DNA from: Methylocystis sp. KS32
GTDB lineage: Bacteria > Pseudomonadota > Alphaproteobacteria > Rhizobiales > Beijerinckiaceae
Assembly: GCA_002862095.1 (NCBI GenBank)
Contig: PHSQ01000001.1
Location: 248,001 to 312,000, forward strand
Direction: 5' to 3'
DNA length: 64,000 nt
Part shown: positions 9,942 to 19,719 of the stretch, piece by piece
Layout: every line of letters starts with the position of its first letter
Position numbering within the stretch: the first letter of the stretch is position 1
Notes under the pieces: generated by a model
Told to the model about the DNA's origin: nothing
Databases searched by the model: none
What the model saw: only the letters and a program-made list of their open reading frames with translations
Program-made: the position numbers and the translations under genes

Positions 9942-10571
9942 ATGACGAAAAACGAAACGATCGCCAAATTTCTCGATGGGCTCGCCAGCGAAGCGCCGAC
10001 TCCCGGAGGCGGCGGCGCCGCCGCCATCATGGGCGCCGTTGGGGCGGCTCTCGTCTCGATGGTGGCCAATCTCACCATCGGCAAGAAGAATTACGAAGCC
10101 TTCGAGACCGATCTGAAGGAAGCCAATGCGAAGGCAGAAGCTGTTCGCGCGGCGCTGACCGCCGCGATTGACGAGGATGTCGTGGCTTTCAACGCGGTGA
10201 TGGGGGCCTATGGCCTGCCGCGCGCCACCGACGAAGAAAAAGCCGCTCGCGCCGCCGCGATCCAGTCCGCGCTGAAGCAGGCTACGGACGCGCCTTTGCG
10301 GGCGGTCAAGGCCTGCTACAAGGTGATCGAGCTCTCGGCTGTCGTCGCCGATAAGGGCAATCTCAACGTCATCAGCGACGCGGGCGTCGCAGTGCTCGCG
10401 GCGAATGCCGGCCTGCAGAGCGCCGCTCTCAACGTGTTTATCAACGCCAAGTCGATCAAGGACCGGGAATTCGCCGAAATTCGCCTTGGGGAAACGAACG
10501 CGCTCCTCGACCTCGCCGCCACGAAGACGGAAGAGGTCTATAATGTGGTGCGCGGCAAGATCGGCTCTTAA
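9942..10571 (+). CDS. fchA: Methenyl-THF cyclohydrolase
   Basis: Converts methenyl-THF to 10-formyl-THF, joining MtdA to FtfL. The 209-residue protein belongs to the formiminotransferase-cyclodeaminase/cyclohydrolase (FchA) family, with [25 protein letters not shown] near the N-terminus (motif given in part: [10 protein letters not shown]). The ATG at 9942 is chosen over an in-frame TTG at 9927 that abuts the mtdA stop. It is followed 35 bp later by mtkA. Confidence 0.95.
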   Translation: MTKNETIAKFLDGLASEAPTPGGGGAAAIMGAVGAALVSMVANLTIGKKNYEAFETDLKEANAKAEAVRAALTAAIDEDVVAFNAVMGAYGLPRATDEEKAARAAAIQSALKQATDAPLRAVKACYKVIELSAVVADKGNLNVISDAGVAVLAANAGLQSAALNVFINAKSIKDREFAEIRLGETNALLDLAATKTEEVYNVVRGKIGS

Positions 10572-10606
10572 GGCCTTTAAGAAAAACCTTGTTCGGGGAG
10601 GACAAG

Positions 10607-11776
10607 ATGGACGTCCACGAGTATCAAGCCAAGGAACTCCTCGCCGCGCATGGCGTGGCGATCCCACCCGGCACTATCGCATTCAGCCCGGATCAGGCGG
10701 TTTACGCAGCAACCGAGCTCGGCGGCTCTAACTGGGTGGTGAAGGCGCAGATTCACGCCGGCGCGCGCGGCAAGGCGGGCGGCGTGCGCTTCTGCCGCAC
10801 CTATCACGAGGTGCAGCAGGCGGCGCGCGACATGCTGGGCAAGCGCCTTGTCACCGCTCAAACCGGGCCCGAGGGCAAACCGGTTCAGCGCGTTTATATC
10901 GAGCTCGCCGATCCTTACGAGCGTGAGATCTATCTCGGCTATGTGCTCGACCGCAAGCTGGAGCGCGTGCGCGTCATCGCTTCGAAACATGGCGGCATGG
11001 AGATCGAGGAGATCGCCAAGAACACGCCAGAGGAATTGCTGCAAGTGATCGTCGAGCCGGCGGTCGGACTACAACCCTTTCAGGCGCGCGAACTCGCCTT
11101 CCAGCTTGGCCTCAACCTCAAGCAGGTTTCCCGAGCGGTGCAGACCATTCTGGGCGCCTATCGGGCTTTTCGCGATTGCGACGCGACCATGTTGGAGATC
11201 AACCCGCTTGTCGTGACCAAGGAGGACAAGGTTCTCGCGCTCGACGCCAAAATGTCGTTCGACGACAACGCGCTTTTCCGTCGTCGCAACATCGTCGACA
11301 TGAACGATCCGTCGCAGTCCGACCCGCGCGAAGCGCAGGCGGCGGAGCACAATTTGAATTACATCGGGCTCGACGGCGAAATCGGCTGCATCGTCAATGG
11401 CGCCGGTCTCGCGATGGCGACGATGGACATGATCAAACACGCCGGCGGCAGCCCCGCGAATTTCCTCGATGTCGGCGGCGGCGCCTCCCCGGAGCGGGTG
11501 GCGACGGCGTTCCGGCTTGTCTTGTCGGACACCAATGTGAAGGCCGTGCTCGTTAACATCTTCGCGGGCATCAACCGCTGTGATTGGGTCGCTCAAGGCG
11601 TCGTCGACGCCGTGCGCGAAACGAATATCACCGTCCCTCTGATCGTGCGGCTCGCCGGCACCAATGTTGAAGCGGGCAACAAGATCATCGCGGAAAGCGG
11701 CATTCCGATCATTACCGCCAACACGTTGAAGGAGGCGGCGGACAAGGCCGTCGCCGCCACCAAGAAAGCGGGTTGA
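10607..11776 (+). CDS. mtkA: Malate-CoA ligase (malate thiokinase) beta subunit
   Basis: ATP-grasp subunit of malate thiokinase, which with MtkB activates malate to malyl-CoA in the serine cycle. The 389-residue protein starts [17 protein letters not shown], typical of the SucC/MtkA superfamily, and ends in the CoA-ligase domain with GGGASPERV and FAGINRCD. Sequence alone cannot fully separate MtkA from SucC; the assignment rests on its place between fchA and ppc-mcl. The ATG at 10607 has a GGGGAGGAC ribosome binding site; six upstream codons are not used. Confidence 0.93.
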   Translation: MDVHEYQAKELLAAHGVAIPPGTIAFSPDQAVYAATELGGSNWVVKAQIHAGARGKAGGVRFCRTYHEVQQAARDMLGKRLVTAQTGPEGKPVQRVYIELADPYEREIYLGYVLDRKLERVRVIASKHGGMEIEEIAKNTPEELLQVIVEPAVGLQPFQARELAFQLGLNLKQVSRAVQTILGAYRAFRDCDATMLEINPLVVTKEDKVLALDAKMSFDDNALFRRRNIVDMNDPSQSDPREAQAAEHNLNYIGLDGEIGCIVNGAGLAMATMDMIKHAGGSPANFLDVGGGASPERVATAFRLVLSDTNVKAVLVNIFAGINRCDWVAQGVVDAVRETNITVPLIVRLAGTNVEAGNKIIAESGIPIITANTLKEAADKAVAATKKAG

Positions 11777-11781
11777 GCAAT

Positions 11782-11806
11782 CGCCCGAACGCCTAAGGTT
11801 CGGGCG
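11782..11806 (+). repeat. Perfect intergenic hairpin between mtkA and mtkB
   Basis: Arms CGCCCGAAC and GTTCGGGCG (9 bp) around a 7-base loop. It has the same intergenic placement as the hairpins after sga, hprA, mcl and gckA. Confidence 0.6.
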
Positions 11807-11859
11807 CAAGAGTTTTGATGGCGGGGAGCGCGACGCTCGCGGTCCGCCGGGAGGGCATA

Positions 11860-12747
11860 ATGAGCATTCTTATCGACGAGACGACGCCGATTCTGGTGCA
11901 GGGCATCACGGGCGACAAAGGCAGTTTCCACACCAAGGAAATGCTTGATTATGGCAGCAAGGTCGTCGCGGGCGTGACGCCCGGCAAGGGCGGCAAGAGC
12001 GTGCATGGGGTTCCGGTTTTCAACACCGTGAAGGAAGCCGTCAAGGAGACCGGAGCGACCACGAGCCTGGTATTCGTCGCTCCGCCTTTCGCCGCCGACG
12101 CCATCATGGAAGCCGCGGATGGCGGCATTCGGTTGATCTGCGCGATCACGGACGGCATTCCGGCTCAGGACATGATGCGCGTGAAGCGCTATTTCATGCG
12201 CTATCCCAAGGATCGCCGGCCCATGTTGGTCGGACCCAACTGCGCCGGCATCATAAGCCCCGGCAAGGCGATGCTGGGCATCATGCCGGGCCACATCTAC
12301 AAACAGGGCAATGTCGGGCTGATCACCCGTTCGGGAACGCTGGGCTACGAGGCGGCCACCCAGCTCAAGGAATTGGGCGTCGGCATTTCGACCTCGGTCG
12401 GCATCGGCGGCGACCCGATCAACGGTTCGTCGTTTCTCGATCACCTCGTTCTCTTCGACAAGGATCCGGAGACTGTGGCCGTGCTGATCATCGGAGAGAT
12501 CGGCGGTCCTCAGGAGGCCGAGGCTTCCGCCTGGATCAAGGAGAATTTCTCCAAACCGGTCATCGGTTTCGTCGCCGGCCTCACAGCGCCCAAGGGGCGC
12601 CGCATGGGGCACGCCGGTGCGATCATTTCCTCCACGGGCGACAGCGCGGCGGAGAAAACGGAGATCATGCGCTCCTATGGCCTCACGGTCGCGCCAAGTC
12701 CTTCGGAGTTTGGCGAGACGGTGGCTAAAGTGCTCAAACGCGCCTGA
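11860..12747 (+). CDS. mtkB: Malate-CoA ligase (malate thiokinase) alpha subunit
   Basis: Phospho-histidine subunit of malate thiokinase. The 295-residue product has the CoA-binding Rossmann domain (VQGITGDKGSFHTKEML, about 13-29) and the phosphorylated histidine H251 in GHAGAIIS. A KGSFHTKE segment replaces the KQGTFHTEQ of many SucD proteins. The ATG at 11860 lies after GGGAGGGCATA; the 15 upstream codons are probably untranslated. It is paired with mtkA and followed by ppc. Confidence 0.93.
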   Translation: MSILIDETTPILVQGITGDKGSFHTKEMLDYGSKVVAGVTPGKGGKSVHGVPVFNTVKEAVKETGATTSLVFVAPPFAADAIMEAADGGIRLICAITDGIPAQDMMRVKRYFMRYPKDRRPMLVGPNCAGIISPGKAMLGIMPGHIYKQGNVGLITRSGTLGYEAATQLKELGVGISTSVGIGGDPINGSSFLDHLVLFDKDPETVAVLIIGEIGGPQEAEASAWIKENFSKPVIGFVAGLTAPKGRRMGHAGAIISSTGDSAAEKTEIMRSYGLTVAPSPSEFGETVAKVLKRA

Positions 12748-13017
12748 CGGACGGAAACAAGCGTTTCCGGCCACAATCGGGGGAAGCGTCCCGGCTCTGC
12801 GTCGGTGAAAACACCGGATATAATAGAGGGGTTGAGGCGGTCATCCGTCTTGTTCCGGGGACTTGGTTCAATAGGGCTCCCTACTCCCGCCCAAGCAAGG
12901 CGGTCGTCTCGGGGAGCGGATGCGACAGGGATCAGCCCAACCGGCGCCGGCCTTTGCGGCGTGCAGGGACGAACCCGTTTTTTCACTGGCGCAACGCCGC
13001 AGAGTGCGAGAGTTTTC

Positions 13018-15759
13018 ATGACTGAAGCTTCTCCAGAAATCCCGCCCGTCGCCGCGCCTTCCGCGTTCGCAACCCGTTCCGTCAAGGACGCCTCGGCCTA
13101 TCTCATCGAACAATTGTTCGCGGTCGTGAAACGCCACATGCCGCAAATCGAGCCGGTCTTGCGCGGTTTCGCGGCCGGCTCCAATCTGACCGATTACGAG
13201 ATGGGGCGCGCCCTGCAGGCTCAGGGAATTCTGTTTCAGCTCGTCTCCATCGCCGAGCAAGCCTACGCCATGCGCCGCCGCCGTCATATCGAGCGGGAGC
13301 GTGGACACGATCAACTGCTTGGCACCTTCGACCAGGTGCTGTCTGCGGCGCGAAAAGCGGACGTGACCGCCGACGAGATCCGCGCGCAATTACAGACCTT
13401 GCGCATCCGTCCAGTGATCACGGCGCACCCGACCGAAGCCAAGCGGGTTTCGATTCTGGAGAAGAACCGACGCATTTATCTTTTGTTGCGCGACCTCGAG
13501 TCGACGCGCTGGACCGACCGCGAGCGCAACGCCCTCGCGGTTCAGGTGCGCGACCAGATCGAGCTGTTGTTTCTCACGGGCGATCTGCATCTAGAAAAGC
13601 CCACCGTGGAGCATGAGGTCGCCTGGGGTCAGCATTTCTTTTCCGAAACGATCTTCGATCTCGCGCCCGACCTCCTTTCGACTTTCGAGCGCGCGCTCAG
13701 GAAACATTATCCCGACGAGAAGTTCGAGGTCACGCCGTTTTTTCAGTTCGGCTCATGGATCGGCGGCGACCGCGACGGCAATCCATTCGTCACCAATGCG
13801 GTGACGCGGAGGACGATGAGCGACAATGCGTTGGCGAGTTTGAATTATTACCGTCAGCGCATGATCGAATTGGGGCGTATGCTGTCGCTCAGTCCCCGCG
13901 CGGCTCTAATTCCGCAAAAGCTGCGGGACGAACTGGAGCGTCGACTGGCCGCCCTGAGAGACGCCAGCTCCATCCGCAATCGCAATCAGATGGAGCCATA
14001 CAGGCAATTCTGTAATCTCATTCTCTACAAGCTCGACCAGACTCTGCAAGCCACCAGAGGCGAAACACCGAGCGATTTACGTTACAATAACGCTGACGAA
14101 TTGATCGGCGATCTGCGCGTGATGGAAGAAGCGCTGATCGAGGGCAAATCCACGACCTTGGCCAGCGATCTGGTGCGGCCAGTTAGGCGCGCCGCCGAAA
14201 TTTTCCGCTTTTCGACCGTGCGTCTCGACTTGCGAGAGAACACCACCCGTACGACCAGCGCGCTGCGTGATCTTTGGCGGGCGACGCGCGACGACGAACC
14301 GCCCGCCGTGGAAGCGCCGGAATGGCGCGCCTGGCTCGACTCGCAGCTTCGGACCCCGCCGCTCAGCACGAAAGCACGTGAAAAATTCTCCACCGAGACG
14401 CGCGACACGGTCGAGATGTTCGAGGTGGTCGCGGAACTGCAAAACAGTCTCGACAGTGAAGCCTTCGGCAGTTTCGTCCTTTCGATGACGCACAGCGCGG
14501 CCGATGTGCTCGGCGCCTATGTGCTCGCGAAGGAAGCGGGACTGGTGCGGCAGGGCTCGAAAGGCGCCTATTGCAGTCTGCCCATCGTGCCGCTGTTCGA
14601 AACCATCCCGGATTTGCAGGACGCTCCCGCGATCATGCGCGAACTGCTTGACATTGCGCTGGTCCGCTCCAGCGCCATGGCGCAGGGCGACCTGCAGGAA
14701 GTGATGATCGGTTATTCCGACAGCAACAAGGATGGCGGTTTTCTCCCCTCTAATTGGGAGCTTTACAAGGCTCAGGCGCACCTGACGGCGGTAGGCTCCG
14801 AGGAGGGGATCGCCATCGCCTTCTTCCACGGCCGCGGCGGTTCGGTCAGTCGCGGCGGGGCGCCGACCGGCCATGCCATCGCGTCTCAGCCCGCGGGGTC
14901 GATCAGAGGGCGTTTCCGCGTCACCGAACAGGGCGAGGTGGTTTCCTTCAAATACGCCAATCGCGGCACCGCCGCCTATCAGATGGAGCTGCTGGCTTCA
15001 TCCGTCTTCATGCACGCGCTCAAGTCGGAGCGCGAGGAAGCTTTGATTCCGCGCGCCGAGTTCGAAGAGGCGTTCGAGGAAATGTCCGCCGCCGCGTTGG
15101 AGGCCTACGCCAAATTCCTCGACGATCCCGGTCTCGTGGCCTATTTCCAGGCCGCGAGCCCGCTGGAGGAAATCTCGATGCTTAACATCGGTTCACGCCC
15201 GGCGCGGCGTTTCGGCGCCCGCAGCCTCGCCGATCTGCGCGCCATTCCCTGGGTGTTCGCCTGGGCGCAGAATCGTCATGCGATCACGAGCTGGTATGGC
15301 GTGGGCTCGGGGCTGAAGGCGTTTCTCGATGCGCGCGAAGACAAGGGGCTGGAGCTGCTGCGTCGCATGATCGATCAGTCGCGTCTTTTCAAGCTCGTGC
15401 TCGACGAAGTCGAAAAAGCTCTGATGCTCGTCGATATTTCCATCGCCAAAGCCTACGCCTCGCTCGTCGCCGACGAAGCTATCCGTCATAGAATTTTCTC
15501 CGCCATCGAAGCCGAACACGATCTGACGCGGGCCATGATCCTGCGCGTCACCGGCGCCGAGCGGCTCGGCGATCGTTTTCCGGCCCATCGCGCCAGGCTG
15601 GATGAGCGTTTGCCGACGGTCAACGAAGTCAATCGCGAACAGGTGGAGCTGTTGCGCCGCTTCCGCACAACGGAAGACGAGGCGGCGAGGGAGTCGATCA
15701 AGATTCCGCTGTTGCTCTCCATCAGTTGCATCGCCGCAGGCCTGGGAGCGACCGGCTAG
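13018..15759 (+). CDS. ppc: Phosphoenolpyruvate carboxylase
   Basis: Fixes bicarbonate onto PEP to give oxaloacetate, the CO2-fixing step of the serine cycle. At 913 residues it is full length. Catalytic His H137 lies in TAHPTEAKR. GGDRDGNP, GYSDSNKDGG, and the second catalytic histidine H604 in FHGRGGSVSRGG with VTEQGE are all present. The C-terminus is GLGATG rather than the canonical RNTG end, and the first active-site motif has AKR where classic enzymes have AVRR. This suggests the methylotroph subgroup with altered allostery (inference). The ATG at 13018 is chosen because the 71 upstream codons are low-complexity and not family-like. Confidence 0.95.
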   Translation: MTEASPEIPPVAAPSAFATRSVKDASAYLIEQLFAVVKRHMPQIEPVLRGFAAGSNLTDYEMGRALQAQGILFQLVSIAEQAYAMRRRRHIERERGHDQLLGTFDQVLSAARKADVTADEIRAQLQTLRIRPVITAHPTEAKRVSILEKNRRIYLLLRDLESTRWTDRERNALAVQVRDQIELLFLTGDLHLEKPTVEHEVAWGQHFFSETIFDLAPDLLSTFERALRKHYPDEKFEVTPFFQFGSWIGGDRDGNPFVTNAVTRRTMSDNALASLNYYRQRMIELGRMLSLSPRAALIPQKLRDELERRLAALRDASSIRNRNQMEPYRQFCNLILYKLDQTLQATRGETPSDLRYNNADELIGDLRVMEEALIEGKSTTLASDLVRPVRRAAEIFRFSTVRLDLRENTTRTTSALRDLWRATRDDEPPAVEAPEWRAWLDSQLRTPPLSTKAREKFSTETRDTVEMFEVVAELQNSLDSEAFGSFVLSMTHSAADVLGAYVLAKEAGLVRQGSKGAYCSLPIVPLFETIPDLQDAPAIMRELLDIALVRSSAMAQGDLQEVMIGYSDSNKDGGFLPSNWELYKAQAHLTAVGSEEGIAIAFFHGRGGSVSRGGAPTGHAIASQPAGSIRGRFRVTEQGEVVSFKYANRGTAAYQMELLASSVFMHALKSEREEALIPRAEFEEAFEEMSAAALEAYAKFLDDPGLVAYFQAASPLEEISMLNIGSRPARRFGARSLADLRAIPWVFAWAQNRHAITSWYGVGSGLKAFLDAREDKGLELLRRMIDQSRLFKLVLDEVEKALMLVDISIAKAYASLVADEAIRHRIFSAIEAEHDLTRAMILRVTGAERLGDRFPAHRARLDERLPTVNEVNREQVELLRRFRTTEDEAARESIKIPLLLSISCIAAGLGATG

Positions 15760-15840
15760 TCTTGTTTTCAACGCATATTTCATTCCGAAAAGTCATCGGC
15801 TTTTCGGGGATATGCCAACCACCCAAGGAAGGGAACCGAA

Positions 15841-16815
15841 ATGAGCTTTACACTGATCGAACAGGCGACGTCCCGTCTGCACCGTTCCGAACTCGCCGTG
15901 CCGGGCTCCAATCCGGGCATGTTCGAAAAGGCCGCCGTCTCCAAGGCGGACGTGGTGTTCCTCGACCTCGAAGACGCCGTGGCTCCGGACGACAAGGAGC
16001 AGGCCCGCAAGAACATCATTCAGGGCCTCAACGACATCAATTGGGGCAAGAAGACCATGACGCTCCGCATCAATGGTCTCGACACCCACTACTGCTATCG
16101 CGACGTCGTGGACGTGCTCGAGAACTGCCCGCGTCTCGACGTCGTCCTGATCCCCAAGGTCGGCGTGCCACAGGATGTTTACGCCATCGACATGCTGATC
16201 ACCCAGATCGAGCAGTACAAGAAGCGCACCAAGAAAGTCGGCATCGAGGTTCTCATCGAGACCGCGCTCGGCATGGCCAATGTCGAAGCCATCGCCCAGT
16301 CCTCCAAGCGCCTCGAGGCCATGTCCTTCGGCGTCGCCGACTACGCCGCCTCGACCCGCGCCCGCACCACGGTCATTGGCGGCGTGAACCCGGATTACGG
16401 CGTCCTCGCCGACAAGGATGGCGACAAGCCGCGCAACTATTACTGGGCCGACCAGTGGCACGCCGCCCAGACCCGGATGATGGTGGCCTGCCGCGCCTAT
16501 GGCCTGCGTCCGATCGATGGCCCCTTCGGCGACTTCAACGATCCGGAGGGCTTCAAGGCCGCGGCGAAGCGCGCCGCCGTGCTCGGCTATGAAGGCAAGT
16601 GGGCGATCCATCCTTCGCAGATCGAACTCGCCAATGAAGTGTTCACGCCATCGGAAGCGGAAGTGAACAAGGCCCGCCGCATCCTGGCCGCGATGGCCCA
16701 GGCCGCCAAGGAAGGCAAGGGCGCCGTTTCTCTCGACGGCCGCCTGATCGACATCGCTTCGATCCGCATGGCCGAGGCCTTGATCGAAAAGGCCGACGCG
16801 ATGGCGGCCGCGTAA
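15841..16815 (+). CDS. mcl: L-malyl-CoA lyase
   Basis: Cleaves malyl-CoA to acetyl-CoA and glyoxylate, closing the serine cycle; glyoxylate returns to Sga. The 324-residue HpcH/HpaI-CitE-type lyase shows the family R-S-x-L segment (LHRSELAVPGSNPGMFEKA), the metal-binding VVFLDLEDAVAPDDK and VLIETALGMANVE, and the C-terminal WAIHPSQIE motif. AGGAAGGGAACCGAA precedes the ATG. The gene has stronger codon bias towards C-ending codons than its neighbours, as expected for high expression. A perfect hairpin follows it. Confidence 0.95.
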   Translation: MSFTLIEQATSRLHRSELAVPGSNPGMFEKAAVSKADVVFLDLEDAVAPDDKEQARKNIIQGLNDINWGKKTMTLRINGLDTHYCYRDVVDVLENCPRLDVVLIPKVGVPQDVYAIDMLITQIEQYKKRTKKVGIEVLIETALGMANVEAIAQSSKRLEAMSFGVADYAASTRARTTVIGGVNPDYGVLADKDGDKPRNYYWADQWHAAQTRMMVACRAYGLRPIDGPFGDFNDPEGFKAAAKRAAVLGYEGKWAIHPSQIELANEVFTPSEAEVNKARRILAAMAQAAKEGKGAVSLDGRLIDIASIRMAEALIEKADAMAAA

Positions 16816-16827
16816 TCAAATCGATCC

Positions 16828-16853
16828 CCCTCTCCCCGTATGCGGGGAGAGGG
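16828..16853 (+). terminator. Perfect hairpin downstream of mcl
   Basis: Arms CCCTCTCCCCG and CGGGGAGAGGG (11 bp, perfect) around the loop TATG, 13 bp after the mcl stop. No T-run follows, so termination may be partial; mRNA protection is also possible. Confidence 0.55.
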
Positions 16854-16892
16854 AATCGCCCCAGTTTGGCGTCGTCTCATTCGGAACCGGCC

Positions 16893-18167
16893 ATGTCACC
16901 AGATCACCGCGCGCTCCTTCGCGAAATGTTCGACGCCGCCGTGGGCGCGGCGCATCCGTCGCTTTGCGTTCCGCCCTATCTCGCCAAGATCGCGCCGCCC
17001 AGGGGCCGCACCATTGTCGTCGGCGCCGGCAAGGCCGCCGCGGCGATGGCCGTCGCCGTGGAGAAGCATTATTCGCGGCCCCTCGAGGGCATGGTCATCA
17101 CGCGCTATGAACATGGCGCGCCGACCAATCATATCGAGGTCGTGGAAGCGTCGCATCCCGTGCCGGACGCGGCTGGTCGCGAAGCCGCCGCGCGGGTGCT
17201 GAAGACCGTGCAGGGCCTGACCGAGGACGACCTCGTGCTGGCGCTCATTTCCGGCGGCGGCTCGGCGCTGATGGCGTTGCCCGCCGAGGGCGTGACGCTG
17301 GAAGAAAAACAGGCCGTCAACAAGGCGCTGCTCAAGAGCGGAGCCACGATCTCCGAAATGAACAGCGTGCGCAAGCATCTCTCCGCCATCAAGGGCGGGC
17401 GCCTCGCACGCGCCGCCGCGCCGGCGCGCGTGGTGGCGCTGATGATTTCCGACGTGCCCGGCGACGACCTCTCCGTCATCGCCTCCGGCCCCACCGTGCC
17501 GGACGCCACGACCCGCCACGACGCCCTCGCCGTCATCGCCAAATACAAGATCGACGCGCCCGCCGCCGTCATCGCTCATCTGAACAGCGACGCCTGCGAG
17601 ACACCGAAGCCCGGCGATCCCATTTTCGAGCGCGTCGAGAACATTCTCATCGCCACGCCCCAGGGTTCGCTGGACGCCGCCGCCGCGGTCGCGAAGAAAG
17701 CCGGCTTCACGCCCTGCATCCTCGGCGATCTCGAAGGCGAGTCGCGCGACGTGGCGCTGGTTCACGCAGGCATAGCGAAGCAGATCGCGCTGCACGGCCA
17801 GCCCTTCGAGCCGCCGGTCGCGATCATATCCGGCGGCGAAACCACCGTGACCGTGCGCGGCAAGGGCAAGGGCGGCCGCGACGCGGAATTTCTGCTGGCG
17901 CTGACGTTGGCGCTGGAAGGTTTTGGCGACGTCTCGGCCATCGCCTGCGACACCGACGGCATCGACGGCAGCGAGGACAACGCCGGCGCGATAATGACCG
18001 CCGACAGTTTCACGCGCGCGCAAAAAGCGGGGGTCGATCTCAAGGCGCTGTTCGCCAATAACGACGCCTATACCGCTTTCGAGAAGCTCGGCGATCTTGT
18101 CGTCACCGGCCCGACGCGAACCAATGTGAATGATTTTCGCGTGATATTGGCGCCGAAGCGGGTGTAA
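16893..18167 (+). CDS. gckA: Glycerate 2-kinase (MOFRL family)
   Basis: Phosphorylates D-glycerate to 2-phosphoglycerate, the serine-cycle step that follows HprA and supplies PEP to Ppc. The 424-residue protein has the DUF4147 N-terminal domain (VVGAGKAAAAMA near residue 43, ALISGGGSALM near 120) and a C-terminal MOFRL domain (GGETTVTVRGKGKGGRDAEF, CDTDGIDGSEDNAGA). ATG 16893 is chosen over a TTG nine codons upstream. It completes the carbon path of the cluster. Confidence 0.93.
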   Translation: MSPDHRALLREMFDAAVGAAHPSLCVPPYLAKIAPPRGRTIVVGAGKAAAAMAVAVEKHYSRPLEGMVITRYEHGAPTNHIEVVEASHPVPDAAGREAAARVLKTVQGLTEDDLVLALISGGGSALMALPAEGVTLEEKQAVNKALLKSGATISEMNSVRKHLSAIKGGRLARAAAPARVVALMISDVPGDDLSVIASGPTVPDATTRHDALAVIAKYKIDAPAAVIAHLNSDACETPKPGDPIFERVENILIATPQGSLDAAAAVAKKAGFTPCILGDLEGESRDVALVHAGIAKQIALHGQPFEPPVAIISGGETTVTVRGKGKGGRDAEFLLALTLALEGFGDVSAIACDTDGIDGSEDNAGAIMTADSFTRAQKAGVDLKALFANNDAYTAFEKLGDLVVTGPTRTNVNDFRVILAPKRV

Positions 18168-18177
18168 GAAGCGAGTT

Positions 18178-18198
18178 CCCTTCCCCGCTGGGGAAGGG
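18178..18198 (+). terminator. Perfect hairpin downstream of gckA
   Basis: Arms CCCTTCCCC and GGGGAAGGG (9 bp) around a 3-base loop, 10 bp after the stop. Its composition resembles the hairpin after mcl. Confidence 0.5.
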
Positions 18199-18225
18199 CG
18201 TCCCCTTGATGGGAGAGTCTCGCGA

Positions 18226-19719
18226 ATGCCTCTTTTAATGCCCTCGCCGGAGCCGGAAATTCTCGCGCGGCGCGACGAGCTTCTGGCGCGGCTGAGTAAG
18301 ATTCTGCCTGAGCAAAATATCATCGCGGACGAGACGGCGCGTCGCGCCTATGAGTGCGACGCCTTCACAATGTATCGCGCGCTGCCGCTCGTGGTGGCGC
18401 TTCCCGATACCGTTCCGCAAGTCCAGGCGATCATGGCGGTCGCGCGGGAGCTGAATGTGAAGGTTGTGCCGCGAGGCGGCGGCACTTCGCTCTCCGGCGG
18501 CTCCATGCCGCTGGAGGACGGCATTCTGCTCGGCATGTCGAAATTCAACCGCATTCTCGAAATCGATTATGAAAACCGTTGCGCGCGAGTGCAGCCCGGC
18601 GTGCAGAATCTCGCGATCTCCAGGGCCGTCGAACATGCAGGTTTTTATTACGCGCCGGACCCTTCCTCGCAGATCGCCTGTTCCATCGGCGGCAATGTCG
18701 CGGAGAACGCCGGCGGCGTCCACTGTCTCAAATATGGGCTGACGACCAATAATATTCTTGGTCTCGAAGTCGTGCTGATGGGCGGCGAAATCGTGCGTCT
18801 CGGCGGCAAACATCTCGACAGCGAAATGTATGATCTTCTCGGCCTCATGACGGGCTCAGAAGGCCTGCTTGGCGTCGTCACCGAGATCACCGTTCGCATC
18901 CTGCGAAAGCCCCCGGTCGCGCGCGGACTGCTGCTTGGTTTTGCGAGCGTGGAGGACGGCGCGCGCTGCGTCGGCGCCATTATCGCGCGTGGCATCGTTC
19001 CGGGCGGGATGGAGATGATGGACAACGCCACCGTCCGCGCCGTGGAGCGCTTTCAGCCCTGCGGCTATCCAATCGACGCCGCCGCTATCGTGATCGTCGA
19101 ACTCGACGGAACGCCGGCGGAAGTCGATCACCTTGTCGGTGTCGTCGAGGAGATCGCGCGCGCGGAAGGCGCGACGACGGCGAAGGTTTCGGGCAGCGAG
19201 GCGGAGCGCCTGCAATTCTGGGCGGGGCGCAAGAACGCCTTTCCGGCGGTGAGTTGCATCGGGCCGGATTATCTTTGCATGGATGGGACGATTCCGCGCA
19301 AACGGCTGCCGGAAGTCCTGATGGGTATGGATGAGCTGGCGACGAAGCACGGGTTGCGCGTCGCCAATGTGTTTCATGCCGGCGACGGCAATCTGCATCC
19401 GCTCATTCTCTATGACGCCTCCAAGGAGGGCGACAGTGAGCGCGCCGAGAATCTCGGAGCCGATATTTTGCGGCTCTGCGTCGCTGTCGGCGGCGTGCTG
19501 ACCGGCGAGCATGGCGTTGGCGTCGAGAAACGAGATCTGATGGGCGAAATGTTCAACGAAAGCGACCTCGCGCAGCAGATGCGGGTCAAATGCGCCTTCG
19601 ACCCCTCCGGACGGCTCAATCCCGGAAAGATGTTTCCCGAGCTTCATCGTTGCGCGGAGCTTGGAATGATGCATGTCGTCGGCGGCGCCTTGCCTTTTCC
19701 CGACCTGCCGAGGTTCTGA
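18226..19719 (+). CDS. glcD: Glycolate oxidase subunit GlcD (FAD-linked)
   Basis: FAD-binding catalytic subunit of glycolate dehydrogenase, oxidising glycolate (or lactate-type acids) to glyoxylate. The 497-residue protein has the PCMH FAD fold with VPRGGGTSLSGGSMPL (about 83-98), the PDPSSQIACSIGGNVAENAGG region (given in part: SIGGNVAENAGG), and the C-terminal FAD-oxidase domain with VFHAGDGNLHP and GEHGVG. The stop shares the ATGA overlap with glcE. In this context it can turn glycolate, including that from detoxification, into glyoxylate for Sga. Confidence 0.93.
   Translation: MPLLMPSPEPEILARRDELLARLSKILPEQNIIADETARRAYECDAFTMYRALPLVVALPDTVPQVQAIMAVARELNVKVVPRGGGTSLSGGSMPLEDGILLGMSKFNRILEIDYENRCARVQPGVQNLAISRAVEHAGFYYAPDPSSQIACSIGGNVAENAGGVHCLKYGLTTNNILGLEVVLMGGEIVRLGGKHLDSEMYDLLGLMTGSEGLLGVVTEITVRILRKPPVARGLLLGFASVEDGARCVGAIIARGIVPGGMEMMDNATVRAVERFQPCGYPIDAAAIVIVELDGTPAEVDHLVGVVEEIARAEGATTAKVSGSEAERLQFWAGRKNAFPAVSCIGPDYLCMDGTIPRKRLPEVLMGMDELATKHGLRVANVFHAGDGNLHPLILYDASKEGDSERAENLGADILRLCVAVGGVLTGEHGVGVEKRDLMGEMFNESDLAQQMRVKCAFDPSGRLNPGKMFPELHRCAELGMMHVVGGALPFPDLPRF

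Noticed and set aside
9291..10667. 458-codon open frame antisense to mtdA and fchA
   Set aside because: Antisense shadow of two well-defined genes; no family resemblance.
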